Source: JACVRM01 sp963839815 (GTDB lineage: Bacteria; Actinomycetota; Thermoleophilia; Gaiellales; Gaiellaceae). From it: 64,000 nt of DNA. Below, piece by piece: positions 16,238-25,173 of this stretch; within the stretch, counting starts at the first letter, position 1, and each line of letters begins with the position of its first letter. Made by a program: the position numbers and the translations under genes. The notes under the pieces are model-generated. The model saw only the letters and a list, made by a program, of their open reading frames with translations. It was not told the origin of the DNA and did not search any database. The DNA lies in contig CAWIWF010000001.1 of NCBI GenBank assembly GCA_963839815.1, forward strand, positions 124,001 through 188,000, written 5' to 3'.

Positions 16238-19027
16238 CTACCTCGCGCGCCCGTGTGGCTTCGAGCGCCGACGTTGACGCCGGCGCTCCCGCCGGCCGTC
16301 CGTACGTGTGGCTCCGGCAGCCCCGTCGCCACCGTCGATCGCCGGCGCAAGCGCGGGTGCCGGCTGCTCGGCGGCCGCGACCTGGGCCGCCACGAGCGCC
16401 CGCTCGGCGTCCTTCGCGCCGGGCTCGCCGGACTCCATGCGGCGCCGGAACTCCGGCTCGCGCTCCTTGAGCACGACCAGGAACGGTGCGGCGATGAAGA
16501 TCGTGGAGAAGGCGCTGATCGAGATGCCGACGAGGATCGCGAACGCGAAGTCCTTGAGCGTCTCGCCACCGAAGAGGTAGAGCGCGCTGACCGGCAGCAG
16601 CGTGATGATCGTCGTCGCCAGCGAGCGCGGGATCGTCTCCCAGAGCGACACGTTGGTGATGTGCGCCATCGTCGACCGGCGCATCAACGGGATGTTCTCC
16701 CGGACGCGGTCGAAGATGATGATCGTGTCGTAGATCGAGTACCCGATGATGGTCAGGAACGCGGCCACGGTCGCGGCCGAGACCTCCTTGCCGGACAGCG
16801 AGTAGATGCCGATCGCGATCAGCCCGTCGTTCGCGATCGTGCGCAGGATCGGCACCGCGAACCGCCACTCGAAGCGGATCGTGATGTAGAGCGCGATCAG
16901 CAGGAACGAGGTGATGATCGCGTAGATCGCGCCGCGCAGGATCTGCTCGCTGAAGCTCGCGGACACGTTGCGAACACCGGTGACGGTGGCGTCGAAGCTG
17001 CTCTCGAGCCCGGTGACGAGCCGCCGCTGATCGGCTTCGTCGAACGACTCCGCCCGCAGCTGGTACTCGCGGAAGAGGCCGTCGCCGGTCTCCTCGCCAC
17101 GACCCTGGATGATCGCGCCGGCCTGCCCGACCTTGGCCGCCTCGTCGCGCACGTCGGCGATCGACACCGGCTGCGGCGTCTCGAAGCTGAGCTGGCTGCC
17201 GCCCTCGAAGTCGATGCCGAGGTTGAGTCCATTGACGGCGATCGTCCCGATCGAGAGGACGATCGAGATGCCGGCGATGATGAACCAGAGGCGGCGGCGG
17301 CCGACGATGTCCACCCGCTGCCAGGGCGCGATGCGACGGGCACTGGCGCCCATGAACGCCGGGTTGTCGAACCAGCGGAAGCCGCCGAGCAGCGCCAGCA
17401 GCGCGCGCGTCGCGAACACGGCCGTGACGATCGAGATGGCGGTGCCGAGCAGGACGAGGAAGGCGAAGCCGCGCACGCCCGACGTCGCGATGATGAAGAG
17501 GATCACGGCCGTGATCGCCGTGACCACGTTCGCGTCGATGATCGTCTGGAAGCCCTTGGCGTAGCCCGTCGCGATGGCTGCCCGCACCGATTTGCCCGCC
17601 CGCGACTCCTCCTTGATGCGCTCGAAGATGACGATGTTCGCGTCGGCCGCAACGCCGATCGTCAGCACCATCCCGGCGAAGCCCGGCAGCGTCAGCGTGA
17701 CGTCGAAGAGCACGAGCACGGCGTAGAGGAACGCCGCGTAGATGCCGAGCCCGATCACGGCCACCACGCCGAGGAAGCGGTAGAAGACGAGCAGGAAGAG
17801 CCCGACGACGAGCAGGCCGGCGAGCGCCGCCTTGAGCGCCTGCTGGAGCGCGTCGTCGCCGAGCGTGGCCGAGACGGCCGTCTGGTCCTCGATGGTGAAC
17901 TCGACCGGCAGCGCGCCCGTCTGGAGCACCAGCGCCAGGTCCTTGGCCTCGTTGATGTTGCCGACGCCGGAGATCTGGGCGCCGTTGTCGCCGGGGATGC
18001 CGTCCGGGTTCTCCTCGTAGTCGATCGACGGGTAGGAGCGGATCTCGTCGTCGAGCACGATCGCGAAGTGGCCGAACGCGGCCTCCTTCGGCGTGCCCGG
18101 GGCCAGCCGCGAGGCGCGGATCTGGCCTTCCTGGGCCAGGTCACGCGTGATGTCGTGGAACTTGTCCGCGCCTGCCCCCGTGAACTGCATGAGCACGATC
18201 GGCTCGCTCGACTGCGGGTCGAAGTCCTGGCGCGTGCCGGAGAGCTTCAGGTCCTCGCCCGTCATCTCGGGCACGGGGTTCTCCGCGTCGTTCGGCTGGT
18301 AGCGGAAGAGGTAGTAGTACGTCTGGCCCGGCGTCGGCAGGGACTGGAGGCCCGGGCAGACGTCGGAGCCGCGCACGTTGCAGGTGATGACCCGGGTGTT
18401 CTCGGGCTGGGCGAAGATGCGCGAGCCCTTCGGGAAGCCCTTCTCGCCCTTCAGCTTCTCCGCTGCCTTGGTGGCGACGAGCGCCTCGCGGGTCGGCAGC
18501 GGGCCGGCGACGAGCTCTTTGTCCTCGTCGAAGAGGTACCAGGCGGACGCCTTGCCGCTGTCCGTCGCTGCCTTCGACACCGGCGCGAGCAGCGCGTGCA
18601 GCGAGCGGTTTGGGATCGGCTCGTCGGAGAGCGGGTTGATCGAGGGCCGCACGAGGTTGTCCTCGAGCTTGTAGAGCTCGAGCTGGGCGGTCTTGCCGAT
18701 GATCTGCACCGCCCGGTCGGCGTCGAAGACACCTGCGAGCTGGACGTTGATCTGGGTCTCCCCGGACTTCCGCACCTCGGGCTCGGAGACGCCGAGCTTG
18801 TCGATGCGGTTGCGGATGATCTCGACGGAGCGGTCGAGGTCATCCTCGGTGAGCGTCTCACCCTTGCCGGGGTTCGCCGCCAGGACGACTTCGAGGCCAC
18901 CCTGCAGGTCGAGGCCGAGAGTCGGCTCGTCGCGCAGCGGCGAGCCGGGCGCAGCGAGGAGCCCGACGCCGACTAGAGCGGCGAGCAGCGCAACGATGAT
19001 GAGAAGCTGCGAACGGCGATTCGACAC
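16238..19027 (-). CDS. secDF: Protein translocase subunit SecDF (fused)
   Basis: 929 residues joining SecD and SecF, which use the proton gradient to complete protein export at SecYEG. SecD half: first transmembrane helix about 8-27, the D1 start GLDLQGGLEVVL, periplasmic P1 domain to about 370, then helices with GFAGMVLTIGVAADANIVIFERIKEE. SecF half begins at about 560 with its own FEGGSQLSF motif and IGYSIYDTIIIFDRVREN. Fusion is common in Gram-positives; many actinobacteria instead keep separate secD and secF. Arg-rich C-terminal tail. Downstream of yajC by 38 bases. Confidence 0.96.
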   Translation of the reverse strand: MSNRRSQLLIIVALLAALVGVGLLAAPGSPLRDEPTLGLDLQGGLEVVLAANPGKGETLTEDDLDRSVEIIRNRIDKLGVSEPEVRKSGETQINVQLAGVFDADRAVQIIGKTAQLELYKLEDNLVRPSINPLSDEPIPNRSLHALLAPVSKAATDSGKASAWYLFDEDKELVAGPLPTREALVATKAAEKLKGEKGFPKGSRIFAQPENTRVITCNVRGSDVCPGLQSLPTPGQTYYYLFRYQPNDAENPVPEMTGEDLKLSGTRQDFDPQSSEPIVLMQFTGAGADKFHDITRDLAQEGQIRASRLAPGTPKEAAFGHFAIVLDDEIRSYPSIDYEENPDGIPGDNGAQISGVGNINEAKDLALVLQTGALPVEFTIEDQTAVSATLGDDALQQALKAALAGLLVVGLFLLVFYRFLGVVAVIGLGIYAAFLYAVLVLFDVTLTLPGFAGMVLTIGVAADANIVIFERIKEESRAGKSVRAAIATGYAKGFQTIIDANVVTAITAVILFIIATSGVRGFAFLVLLGTAISIVTAVFATRALLALLGGFRWFDNPAFMGASARRIAPWQRVDIVGRRRLWFIIAGISIVLSIGTIAVNGLNLGIDFEGGSQLSFETPQPVSIADVRDEAAKVGQAGAIIQGRGEETGDGLFREYQLRAESFDEADQRRLVTGLESSFDATVTGVRNVSASFSEQILRGAIYAIITSFLLIALYITIRFEWRFAVPILRTIANDGLIAIGIYSLSGKEVSAATVAAFLTIIGYSIYDTIIIFDRVRENIPLMRRSTMAHITNVSLWETIPRSLATTIITLLPVSALYLFGGETLKDFAFAILVGISISAFSTIFIAAPFLVVLKEREPEFRRRMESGEPGAKDAERALVAAQVAAAEQPAPALAPAIDGGDGAAGATRTDGRRERRRQRRRSKPHGRAR

Positions 19028-19065
19028 GCGACGACCCTGCCTCAGCGTAGCGGGACTCGGGGAAT

Positions 19066-19410
19066 TTAGGTTCGCTGCGCTGTCGACGGCTCCTCGGGGA
19101 GCTCTGCGAGCTCTCCGTCGGTGCCCTCGTCGAGATCGGCGCTCTCGGCGGCCGGCTCGTCCTCGGTCAGGATCTGGGCGACCGCCCGCCGGTCGAGCGT
19201 GACGGTCATCCCCGGGGCCAACTCGGCGAGGATTCGCTGGTCGCCGACCTCCCGCACGGTGGCGTAGATCCCACCGGCGGTCAGGATCTCGTCGCCGACG
19301 TTGACGTCGTCGAGCATCCGGCGCTGCGCCTGCTGCCGCCGGCGCTGGGGCGCGATCAGCAGCACCCAGAGCAGCACGAGCATGACGAGAATGAAGAGCA
19401 GTGGGGTCAA
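19066..19410 (-). CDS. yajC: Preprotein translocase subunit YajC
   Basis: 114 residues: one N-terminal transmembrane helix (LLFILVMLVLLWVLLIAP), a basic QRRRQQAQRR stretch, and the YajC core VGDEILTAGGIYATVREV, with an acidic tail. Accessory subunit of the SecDF complex. A TTG start is proposed because it overlaps the tgt stop as TTGA and gives the full helix; an ATG nine codons later is the alternative. Confidence 0.93.
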   Translation of the reverse strand: MTPLLFILVMLVLLWVLLIAPQRRRQQAQRRMLDDVNVGDEILTAGGIYATVREVGDQRILAELAPGMTVTLDRRAVAQILTEDEPAAESADLDEGTDGELAELPEEPSTAQRT

Positions 19411-20523
19411 GCGGCCTCCTCTGACTGGCGCAGACGGCTGATGGCGTCAGCCTTGAACGATGCTAGCTCGCCCCGCTCGATCGCCGCGCGCGCACCGGCG
19501 GTGAGCGTGAGCAGGAAGTGCAGGTTGTGCAGCGAGAGGAGCCGCAGGCCGAGCACCTCCTGCTGGTTGACGAGGTGGCGGACGTAGGCGCGGCTGAAGC
19601 GGCTGCACGCCGGGCAGCTGCAGCCAACCTCCAGGGGGCGCGCGTCCCGCGCGAAGGCGGCGTTGCGAAGGTTGAGCCGCCCGTGCGCGGTGAGCGCTGT
19701 GCCGGTGCGCCCGAGCCGGGTCGGCAGGACGCAGTCGAACATGTCGATGCCACGCTCGATCACCTCGAGGATCCCCTCGGGGTCGCCGATGCCCATGAAG
19801 TACCTCGGCCGGTCGGCGGGCAGCAGCGGGGCGGCCGAGCCGACGGCGTCCCAGGTGCGCCCTCGCTCCTCGCCGACCGAGAGCCCGCCGAGCGCGTACC
19901 CGTCGAAGTCCAGCGGCAGCAGAGCCTCGATCGACCGCTGCCGGAGCCTCTCGTCCACGCCGCCCTGGCTGATGCCGAACAGGAGCTGTCCGGGAGCCCG
20001 GGGCGCCTCGCGCTGCCGTGCCGCCCAGACGGTCGTGCGACGCACGGCCTCCGCGAGCTCGTCGGGGTCGACGCCGGCGGGTGGGCAGACGTCGAGGCAC
20101 ATGGCGATGTCGGAGCCGAGCAGCCGCTGCGTCTCCGCGACGCTCGCGGGCGTGAAGCGGGCCTCGGCCCCGTCGTAGACGCTGCGAAAGGTCACCCCCT
20201 CGTCGTCCGCCCGCACGATCGTGTGGCGGAGCGAGAAGACCTGGAAGCCGCCCGAGTCGGTGAGGATCGGCCCGTCCCAGGCCATGAAGGTGTGGAGCCC
20301 GCCCAGCTCGGCGACGAGCTCGGCACCCGGGCGGAAGTACAGGTGGTACGTGTTGCCGAGCACGATCGGCGCGCCCGATGGCGCGAAGCTCCTCCGGGTC
20401 GACCGCCTTGACCGTGCCCTTCGTCCCGACCGGCATGAAGGCGGGCGTGGGGACGTCGCCGTGGGCGGTTCGCAGCACGCCGGCGCGCGCGGCGCCGTCG
20501 GTGGCGGTGACCGTGAAGCTCAC
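19407..20523 (-). pseudogene. tgt: Queuine tRNA-ribosyltransferase, interrupted by one frameshift
   Basis: Exchanges guanine-34 of GUN-anticodon tRNAs for the queuosine precursor. Residues 1-50 (VSFTVTATDGAARAG...DPEELRAIG) are in one frame and the rest, from APIVLGNTYHLYF onward, in the next. Removing one base from the GGG run at 20374-20376 (CCC on plus) restores a 371-residue Tgt with the nucleophile region DSGGFQVFSL and the zinc site CSCPAC...H. All other residues look intact, so a sequencing error is more likely than decay. GTG start overlaps vapC as GTGA; end overlaps yajC. Confidence 0.9.
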
Positions 20524-20909
20524 GGGGTCAGGATCTCGATCTCGAGGCCGGGCGTTCGGGCCAGGCGCCGGTCGGTCGTCAGGAGGCTGGCTCCGAGCGC
20601 CTCCGCCAGGGCCACGAAGGCGGCATCGCGGGGGCTGACGTTGTCGCGCAGCTGCCACATCCTCGGCAAGAAGGGGAGGTGCGAGTAGCGGGTGATCGCG
20701 AGATCCGCGAGGTCGTCGAGTGCCGCCTCGGCACGGTCGACAGCTGCGTCGCCCAGCCTGACATACCGCCGGAGCACCCCGAGGACCTCGACGTCGAGCA
20801 CGTGCGGAGCGTGGAGCCGTGCCTCGGGCTCGATCAGCGTGGCGACCCAGCCGGCCTGCGGCGTCCCGAGCAGGTAGTCGATGACTGCCGACGTGTCGGC
20901 GACTACCAC
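20520..20909 (-). CDS. vapC: PIN-domain ribonuclease toxin, VapC family
   Basis: 129 residues, the usual VapC size. The acidic Mg-binding set is complete: Asp5 (VVADTSAVIDYL), Glu41 (LDVEVLGVLRR), Asp95 (SPRDAAFVALAE) and Asp113 (LLTTDRRLA). VapC toxins cleave tRNA or rRNA at specific sites. Overlaps its antitoxin by seven bases upstream and the tgt start by four bases downstream, so toxin, antitoxin and tRNA-modifying enzyme share a transcript. Confidence 0.92.
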   Translation of the reverse strand: MVVADTSAVIDYLLGTPQAGWVATLIEPEARLHAPHVLDVEVLGVLRRYVRLGDAAVDRAEAALDDLADLAITRYSHLPFLPRMWQLRDNVSPRDAAFVALAEALGASLLTTDRRLARTPGLEIEILTP

Positions 20910-21136
20910 GCGTCGGAGTCGCGCAGCTCCCGCACGACATCGGCCGCGCTCACGCTCGGGACGACCGCTGTCCGACGGCGGATGCGCTCGGTGAGCTCGG
21001 CGATCGTCGGCAACGCGGCCTCCCGCTCGGCGACGCGGAGCAGGTAGTCGGAGAGCGTCAGCCCCTGCTCAGCCGCGCGAACCTTCAGCCGGCGATGAAG
21101 CCCCTCCGGGACATTGCGGATCTGAATCATGCCCAT
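20903..21136 (-). CDS. vapB: Ribbon-helix-helix antitoxin, VapB/FitA-like
   Basis: 77 residues. N-terminal ribbon-helix-helix (MIQIRNVPEGLHRRLKVRAAEQGLTLSDYLL) for DNA binding, and a C-terminal tail that would sit in the VapC active site. Start ATG 21136 gives MGMIQIRNVPE; a longer in-frame start at 21166 would begin inside the operator. A GATAAT -10 and a perfect dyad lie just upstream, consistent with autoregulation by the VapBC complex. Confidence 0.9.
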   Translation of the reverse strand: MGMIQIRNVPEGLHRRLKVRAAEQGLTLSDYLLRVAEREAALPTIAELTERIRRRTAVVPSVSAADVVRELRDSDAW

Positions 21137-21145
21137 GCTCTGCAC

Positions 21146-21167
21146 ATTATCACATGCTTGAAGCATG
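21146..21167 (-). promoter_or_regulatory. vapBC promoter/operator
   Basis: A perfect 7-base dyad, CATGCTT-G-AAGCATG (21153-21167), sits directly upstream of a GATAAT -10 element (21151-21146 on the minus strand). The predicted start point is only a few bases before the vapB ATG, so the mRNA may be nearly leaderless. Dyads of this size at this place are typical VapBC autoregulatory sites. Confidence 0.65.
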
Positions 21168-21210
21168 CTGCCCCATCACGCCGGTGAAGACCACGGGCCA
21201 GTCCCTCAAG

Positions 21211-21221
21211 GGGACAGTCCC
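21211..21221. repeat. GGGACAGTCCC palindrome
   Basis: Palindromic 11-mer inside TCAAGGGGACAGTCCCTG. The same 11-mer recurs at 57946-57956, and degenerate versions (TGGACAGTCC/TC) lie twice inside pgm at about 61598 and 61663. Part of a dispersed short repeat. Confidence 0.6.
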
Positions 21222-21228
21222 TGCTTTC

Positions 21229-21346
21229 CGCAGTTGACGTCCACCGGCGGAGCCGGGCTTTGCCCGGCGCAGCGACAGCGCGGCCCCGGCGCGGACTCGA
21301 GCGAGGGGGCCCACGGGGGAAACCGGGGTTTCCCACACGAGAGCTA
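21229..21346 (+). repeat. Modular hairpin repeat, type 1, copy 1
   Basis: Constant module with the hairpin GCCGGGCTTTGCCCGGC (21252-21268) followed by CAGCG..GCGCGGCCCCGGCGCG, then a second module GAGGGGGCCCACGGGGG AAACC / GGGGTTTCCC forming another stem. The next copy follows at once in the same orientation. Fills the gap between vapB and queA and has no coding potential. Confidence 0.8.
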
Positions 21347-21356
21347 GTACCTGCCT

Positions 21357-21475
21357 CTCGCGGTTGACGTGCATCGGCGGAGGCCGGCTCTGCCGGCCGC
21401 AGCCACAGCGCGGCCCGGGCGCGTGACTTGAGCGAGGGGGCCCGTGGGGGAAACCGGGTTTCCCCCACGAGAGCG
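21357..21475 (+). repeat. Modular hairpin repeat, type 1, copy 2
   Basis: Direct repeat of the preceding copy at an offset of about 128 bases. Base differences in stems are compensated: GGCCGGC-TCT-GCCGGCC replaces GCCGGGC-TTT-GCCCGGC, and GTGGGGGAAACC / GGGTTTCCCCCAC is a better stem than in copy 1. Compensation argues that the folded RNA or DNA form matters. Ends about 20 bases before the queA stop. Confidence 0.8.
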
Positions 21476-21494
21476 GCCGCCGCAGGCGCCGCGG

Positions 21495-22436
21495 CTAGCG
21501 AATGAGCATTGCGTCGCCGAACGAGTAGAAGCGGTAGCGCTCGGCGATCGCGCGGCGGTAGAGCTCCCGGGTCTGCTCGATGCCCGTGAAGGCCATGACG
21601 AGCGCGAGGAGCGTCGATCGCGGCAGGTGGAAGTTCGTGAGCAGTGCGTCGACCCGACGGAACTCGAATCCCGGTGTGATGAACAGGTTCGTCCGCCCCT
21701 CGAGCGGGGCCCCCCGCGCCAGCGACTCCAGCACGCGAACCGTCGTGGTGCCGACGGCGAGCACTCGCTCCGCCGCGCGGATGCGCTCCCACGCCGGCGG
21801 ATCGACGGCATAGCGCTCGCTGTGGATGCGGTGCTCGGCGAGCGTCTGGGTGCCGACGGGGCGGAAGGTGTCGAGGCCGACGTGCAGCGTGACCCGCTCC
21901 GTGGGGAGACCCTCGAGCAGCTCGCGGGTGAAGTGCAACCCGGCGGTGGGCGCAGCCGCGGAGCCGGGTTCGTTCGCGTAGACGGTCTGGTAGCGGTCGG
22001 GATCGTCGAGGCGCTCACGGATGTACGGCGGCAGGGGCAGCTCCCCGTCCGGGGCGCCGTGCAGGCGGACGCGCCAGCGACCCTCGGCGAGCGGCCGCAG
22101 CAGCGTCACCGGGCCGAGCTCCTGCCCGGCCCGCAGCCGGCGCGACGGTCGGGCGAGCGCTTCCCACTCGTCGCCGCCGAGCGACTCGAGCAGCAGCACC
22201 TCCGCCTCGCCGCCGCCGGGGCGCTGCGCCCGGATGCGCGCCGGCAGCACGCGCGTGTCGTTGAGGACGACGAGCTCGTCGGCGCGCAGCTCGTCGGGCA
22301 GCTCGCCGAAGCGGCGATGGCGCACGTCTCCGCTCTCGCGCTCGAACACGAGCAGCCGTGACTCGTCGCGCCGCTCGGCCGGGCGCTGTGCGATCAGCTC
22401 GGGCGGCAGCTCGTAGTCGAGTTCGTCGGACCTCAT
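21495..22436 (-). CDS. queA: S-adenosylmethionine:tRNA ribosyltransferase-isomerase
   Basis: Converts preQ1-34 in tRNA to epoxyqueuosine using the ribosyl part of SAM. 313 residues, slightly short of the usual 340 but with all blocks: YELPPELIAQRPAERRDESRLL at the start, NDTRVLPARI, the PTAGLHFT motif, and the C-terminal TNFHLPRSTLLALV and YRFYSFGDAMLI. Together with tgt just downstream and queG at 43 kb this gives three queuosine steps in the window. Separated from vapB by the tandem repeat pair. Confidence 0.97.
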   Translation of the reverse strand: MRSDELDYELPPELIAQRPAERRDESRLLVFERESGDVRHRRFGELPDELRADELVVLNDTRVLPARIRAQRPGGGEAEVLLLESLGGDEWEALARPSRRLRAGQELGPVTLLRPLAEGRWRVRLHGAPDGELPLPPYIRERLDDPDRYQTVYANEPGSAAAPTAGLHFTRELLEGLPTERVTLHVGLDTFRPVGTQTLAEHRIHSERYAVDPPAWERIRAAERVLAVGTTTVRVLESLARGAPLEGRTNLFITPGFEFRRVDALLTNFHLPRSTLLALVMAFTGIEQTRELYRRAIAERYRFYSFGDAMLIR

Positions 22437-22439
22437 CCG

Positions 22440-22910
22440 ATGCCAACGCTAGCGTTGCCGTCCGTGAACGAGGACGCGCTCGAGCGGGCCCGCGAGCGGC
22501 TGGAACAGGCAGCGCAGGGTCGCACGCAGTCCGCCGACGTCGAGGCGGCCCTCGACCGGGCGAGGGCCCAGGTCGAGCAGCTCGCCGAGCTCGCCGCGAA
22601 CCTCGAAGCGTCGCTTCCGGACCAGGTCGGCAACGCTGTCCGGGACGGCGTCCGCGCCGAGGCGCTGCCGGTCGCCCGGCAGATGGCCGAGGTGCGCGGC
22701 CTGGCCGGCCAGACGATCCGCCGGCTCGAGCGCGTCGAGGGGCACCTGCAGGCGGAGCGCCGCGCACGCCTCGACGACCTGACGCTGCTGGTCGACCTCG
22801 TCTCCTCGGGCTGGAGGGGCGTCGAGCGGCGCCTCGAGCGCATGGAGCGCGGCCTCGAGACCGGCGGCGGCGCGATCGTCTACCGCATCGAAGAGCGCCG
22901 CGCGACCTAG
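22440..22910 (+). CDS. Coiled-coil protein of unknown function
   Basis: 156 residues, almost entirely charged alpha helix with heptad-like Leu/Ala spacing (ALERARERLEQAAQ, VEQLAELAANLEASL, RRLERVEGHLQAERRARLDDLTLLVDLV). No signal peptide or transmembrane helix. I do not recognise a family. The ATG lies only three bases from the divergent queA ATG; the in-frame GTG at 22464 is an alternative that would leave room for a promoter. Its end overlaps the sensor kinase stop by four bases, convergently. Confidence 0.65.
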   Translation: MPTLALPSVNEDALERARERLEQAAQGRTQSADVEAALDRARAQVEQLAELAANLEASLPDQVGNAVRDGVRAEALPVARQMAEVRGLAGQTIRRLERVEGHLQAERRARLDDLTLLVDLVSSGWRGVERRLERMERGLETGGGAIVYRIEERRAT

Positions 22911-24393
22911 GGCGCGTCGGCCGCCCGCGCCGGCAGCACGAGCTCGAAGCGGCTCCCCCGCCCCGCCTCGCTGTCGAGGCGGATGCCCCCACCCAGCGCG
23001 AGGGCGAGTTCACGCGCGATCGCCAGGCCGAGCCCGGTGCCGCCGCCGTCCCGGGACACGAACGGGCGGAAGATGCGCTCTCGCTCATCGGCCGCGATCC
23101 CCGGGCCGGTGTCCTCGACGCCGACCAGCACCTGCCCGTCCTGCCGCGTCAGGGAGAGGTCGACGCGCCCTCCGTCGGGCGTCCAGCGGAACGCGTTCGA
23201 GAGCAGGTTCGAGATGATCTGCAGGACGCGGTCGCCGTCGGTGACCAGCACCGGCCGCCCGTCGACCTGCGTGCGGAACTCGATCCCGCGGCGGCGCGCC
23301 TCCTCGCCGAACGACTCGTACGCCTCGTCGAGGAGCCGGCCCATGTCCACCTCCTCGTGCAGGACGGTGAAGCGGTGGGCGTCGAGCTTGGCGAGGTCGA
23401 GCACGTCGCCGACCAGCCGCTCGAGCCGGCTCGTCTCGCGCGCGACCACCTCGAGCGACCCCCTGCGGGCGTCGACGTCCTCGACCAGCCCCTCGCGCAG
23501 CGCGTCGACATGCCCGTGGATCGCCGTCAGCGGCGTGCGCAGCTCATGCGACACGCTCATCAGGAAGTTGCGCTCCTGCTCCTCGGCCTCGGCCAGGCGA
23601 CTGGTCATCTGCCGGAAGCGGTCGGCGAGCTCGCCGATCTCGTCGGCGCCGGCGCGCGGCACCTCGACCGCGTAGTCGCCGGCCGCGATCCGGTCGGCGG
23701 CGTCGGCGAGCGCCAGCACGGGCTTGGTGATCCGCCGGGACAGGTACCAGCCGAGCGCCCCCGCGACCGCGATTCCGACCAGGAACGCAATACCGAGGCG
23801 CTGCATCAGCGTCAGCCAGCGCTCGCGAAGCTGATCCTTCGGAGTCGCCACGACCATGGCGCCGTAGAGCACGCCGCGCAGCCGCAGCGGGTGTGCGACG
23901 GCAAAGAAGGTCTCGTCCTCGCCCCGGCGGCGTGAACTCGAAGGTTCGCACCTTGCCCGGTCCGCCACTGCGGGACGACGCTCTGCGGCAGCTCCGGGAG
24001 CACGGAGCTCCCCGTCAGCCCGGGGTAGATGCCGGGCCCGACGTAGAAGAGCCGGTTGCCGCTCGCCCGTTCGAGCTCCTTGGCGATGAACGGCGCGGGC
24101 GAGCGGTCCTCGTCGAGCGTTGCGATCGCCTGCTCGGCGTAGAGGCGCGCGACCCCAGCGGCGTTGCGCCGGAGCTCCGCCCGCGTGCGATCCTCGACGT
24201 AGTCCTGGAAGAGGCCGATCGCCGTCGCCGCCGCCACGACGCCCGAGAGCACGATCCCGATCAGGAAGAGCGCGGGCAGGCGGAAGCGGAGCGAGCGCAG
24301 CACCTGCCAGCGGCCGACCCGCGTGGCCTCCGGCGCCCGCCGGCGCGCACGCCCCGCCGCGACCCCCGGGTCCCGGCCAGGGAGCTGGGCCAC
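22907..24393 (-). pseudogene. Sensor histidine kinase, interrupted by two nearby frameshifts
   Basis: Membrane sensor: transmembrane helix about 36-58, extracytoplasmic domain, second helix, HAMP (RRITKPVLALADAADRIAAGDY), HisKA with SVSHELRTPLTAIHGH, and an HATPase domain with N box LLSNAFRWTP, DTGPGIA and GGTGLGLAIA. The sensor half and the kinase half are in different frames. Removing one G from the runs at 23956-23958 and at 23922-23925 (CCC and CCCC on plus) gives a continuous join ...QWRTGKVRTFEFTPPGEDETFF. Both are homopolymers, so sequencing error is likely. Follows its regulator by ten bases. Confidence 0.85.
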
Positions 24394-24403
24394 CGGCGCG
24401 CTC

Positions 24404-25139
24404 CTAGCTCGACGGGAGGTCGGCCACGCCGGCCTCCCGCGCCGCGCCCTTGGCGGTGCTGACCTTGTAGCCGACGCCCCACACGGTCACGATCGGGGAT
24501 GCGTCGCCGAGCTTGCGGCGCAGCTGCCGGACGTGCACGTCGACGGTACGAGTGTCGCCCGCGAACGTGTAGCCCCAGACGCGCTCGAGCAGCTGGTCGC
24601 GGGTCAGGACGATCCCGCGGTGGTCGAGCAGCTCCCAGAGCAGGTCGAACTCCTTCGGCGCGAGCTGGATCTCCTCGTCGCCGACCCGCACCTCGCGCCG
24701 ACCGGCGTCGACGTGCAGGTCGCCGTGCTGCAGCTGCCGCGACTCCTGCGGGCGGCGATCGGTGGACGGTGCGCCGCAGGATCGACTTGACCCGTGCGAC
24801 CAGCTCGCGCGGGTTGAACGGCTTGGTCAGGTAGTCGTCGGCGCCGACCTCGAGCCCGATGATCTTGTCGATGTCCTCGTCGCGCGCCGTCAGCATCAGG
24901 ATCGGCACGTCCGAGCCCTTGCGCATCCGCCTGCAGACGTCGATGCCGTCGACGTCCGGAAGCATCAGGTCGAGCACGACCAGAGCGGGCCTGCCCGCCT
25001 CCACCTTCGCGAGCGCGTCGGCGCCCGTGGCGGCCGTCTCGACCGCGTAACCCGCGTTCTTGAGGTAGAGCGCGACGAAGGATGCGATCGACTCCTCGTC
25101 CTCGACGATCAGCACCATCTGCGGCTGGCCCGTAGTCAT
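24404..25139 (-). pseudogene. OmpR-family response regulator, interrupted by one frameshift
   Basis: Partner of the adjacent kinase. Receiver intact: VLIVEDEES acidic pair, phospho-acceptor in VVLDLMLPDVDG, ADDYLTKPFNP lysine. The DNA-binding domain (LAPKEFDLLWELLDHRG, WGYTFAGDTRTVDVHVRQLRRKLG, TVWGVGYK) is in the next frame. Removing one base of the run at 24750-24752 (GGG on plus) joins them through ...RSPPQESRQLQHGDLHVDAG. The rest is fully conserved in pattern, so the gene is probably functional in the organism. Confidence 0.88.
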
Positions 25140-25173
25140 GCCGCTTCTCAGGATGCCAGAGGCGTCTGTCGCT

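Noticed and set aside
20520..20523. Programmed ribosomal frameshifting as the explanation for the broken genes
   Set aside because: No slippery heptamer or shared downstream structure was seen at the six sites, the directions differ, and none of these families is known to use frameshifting.
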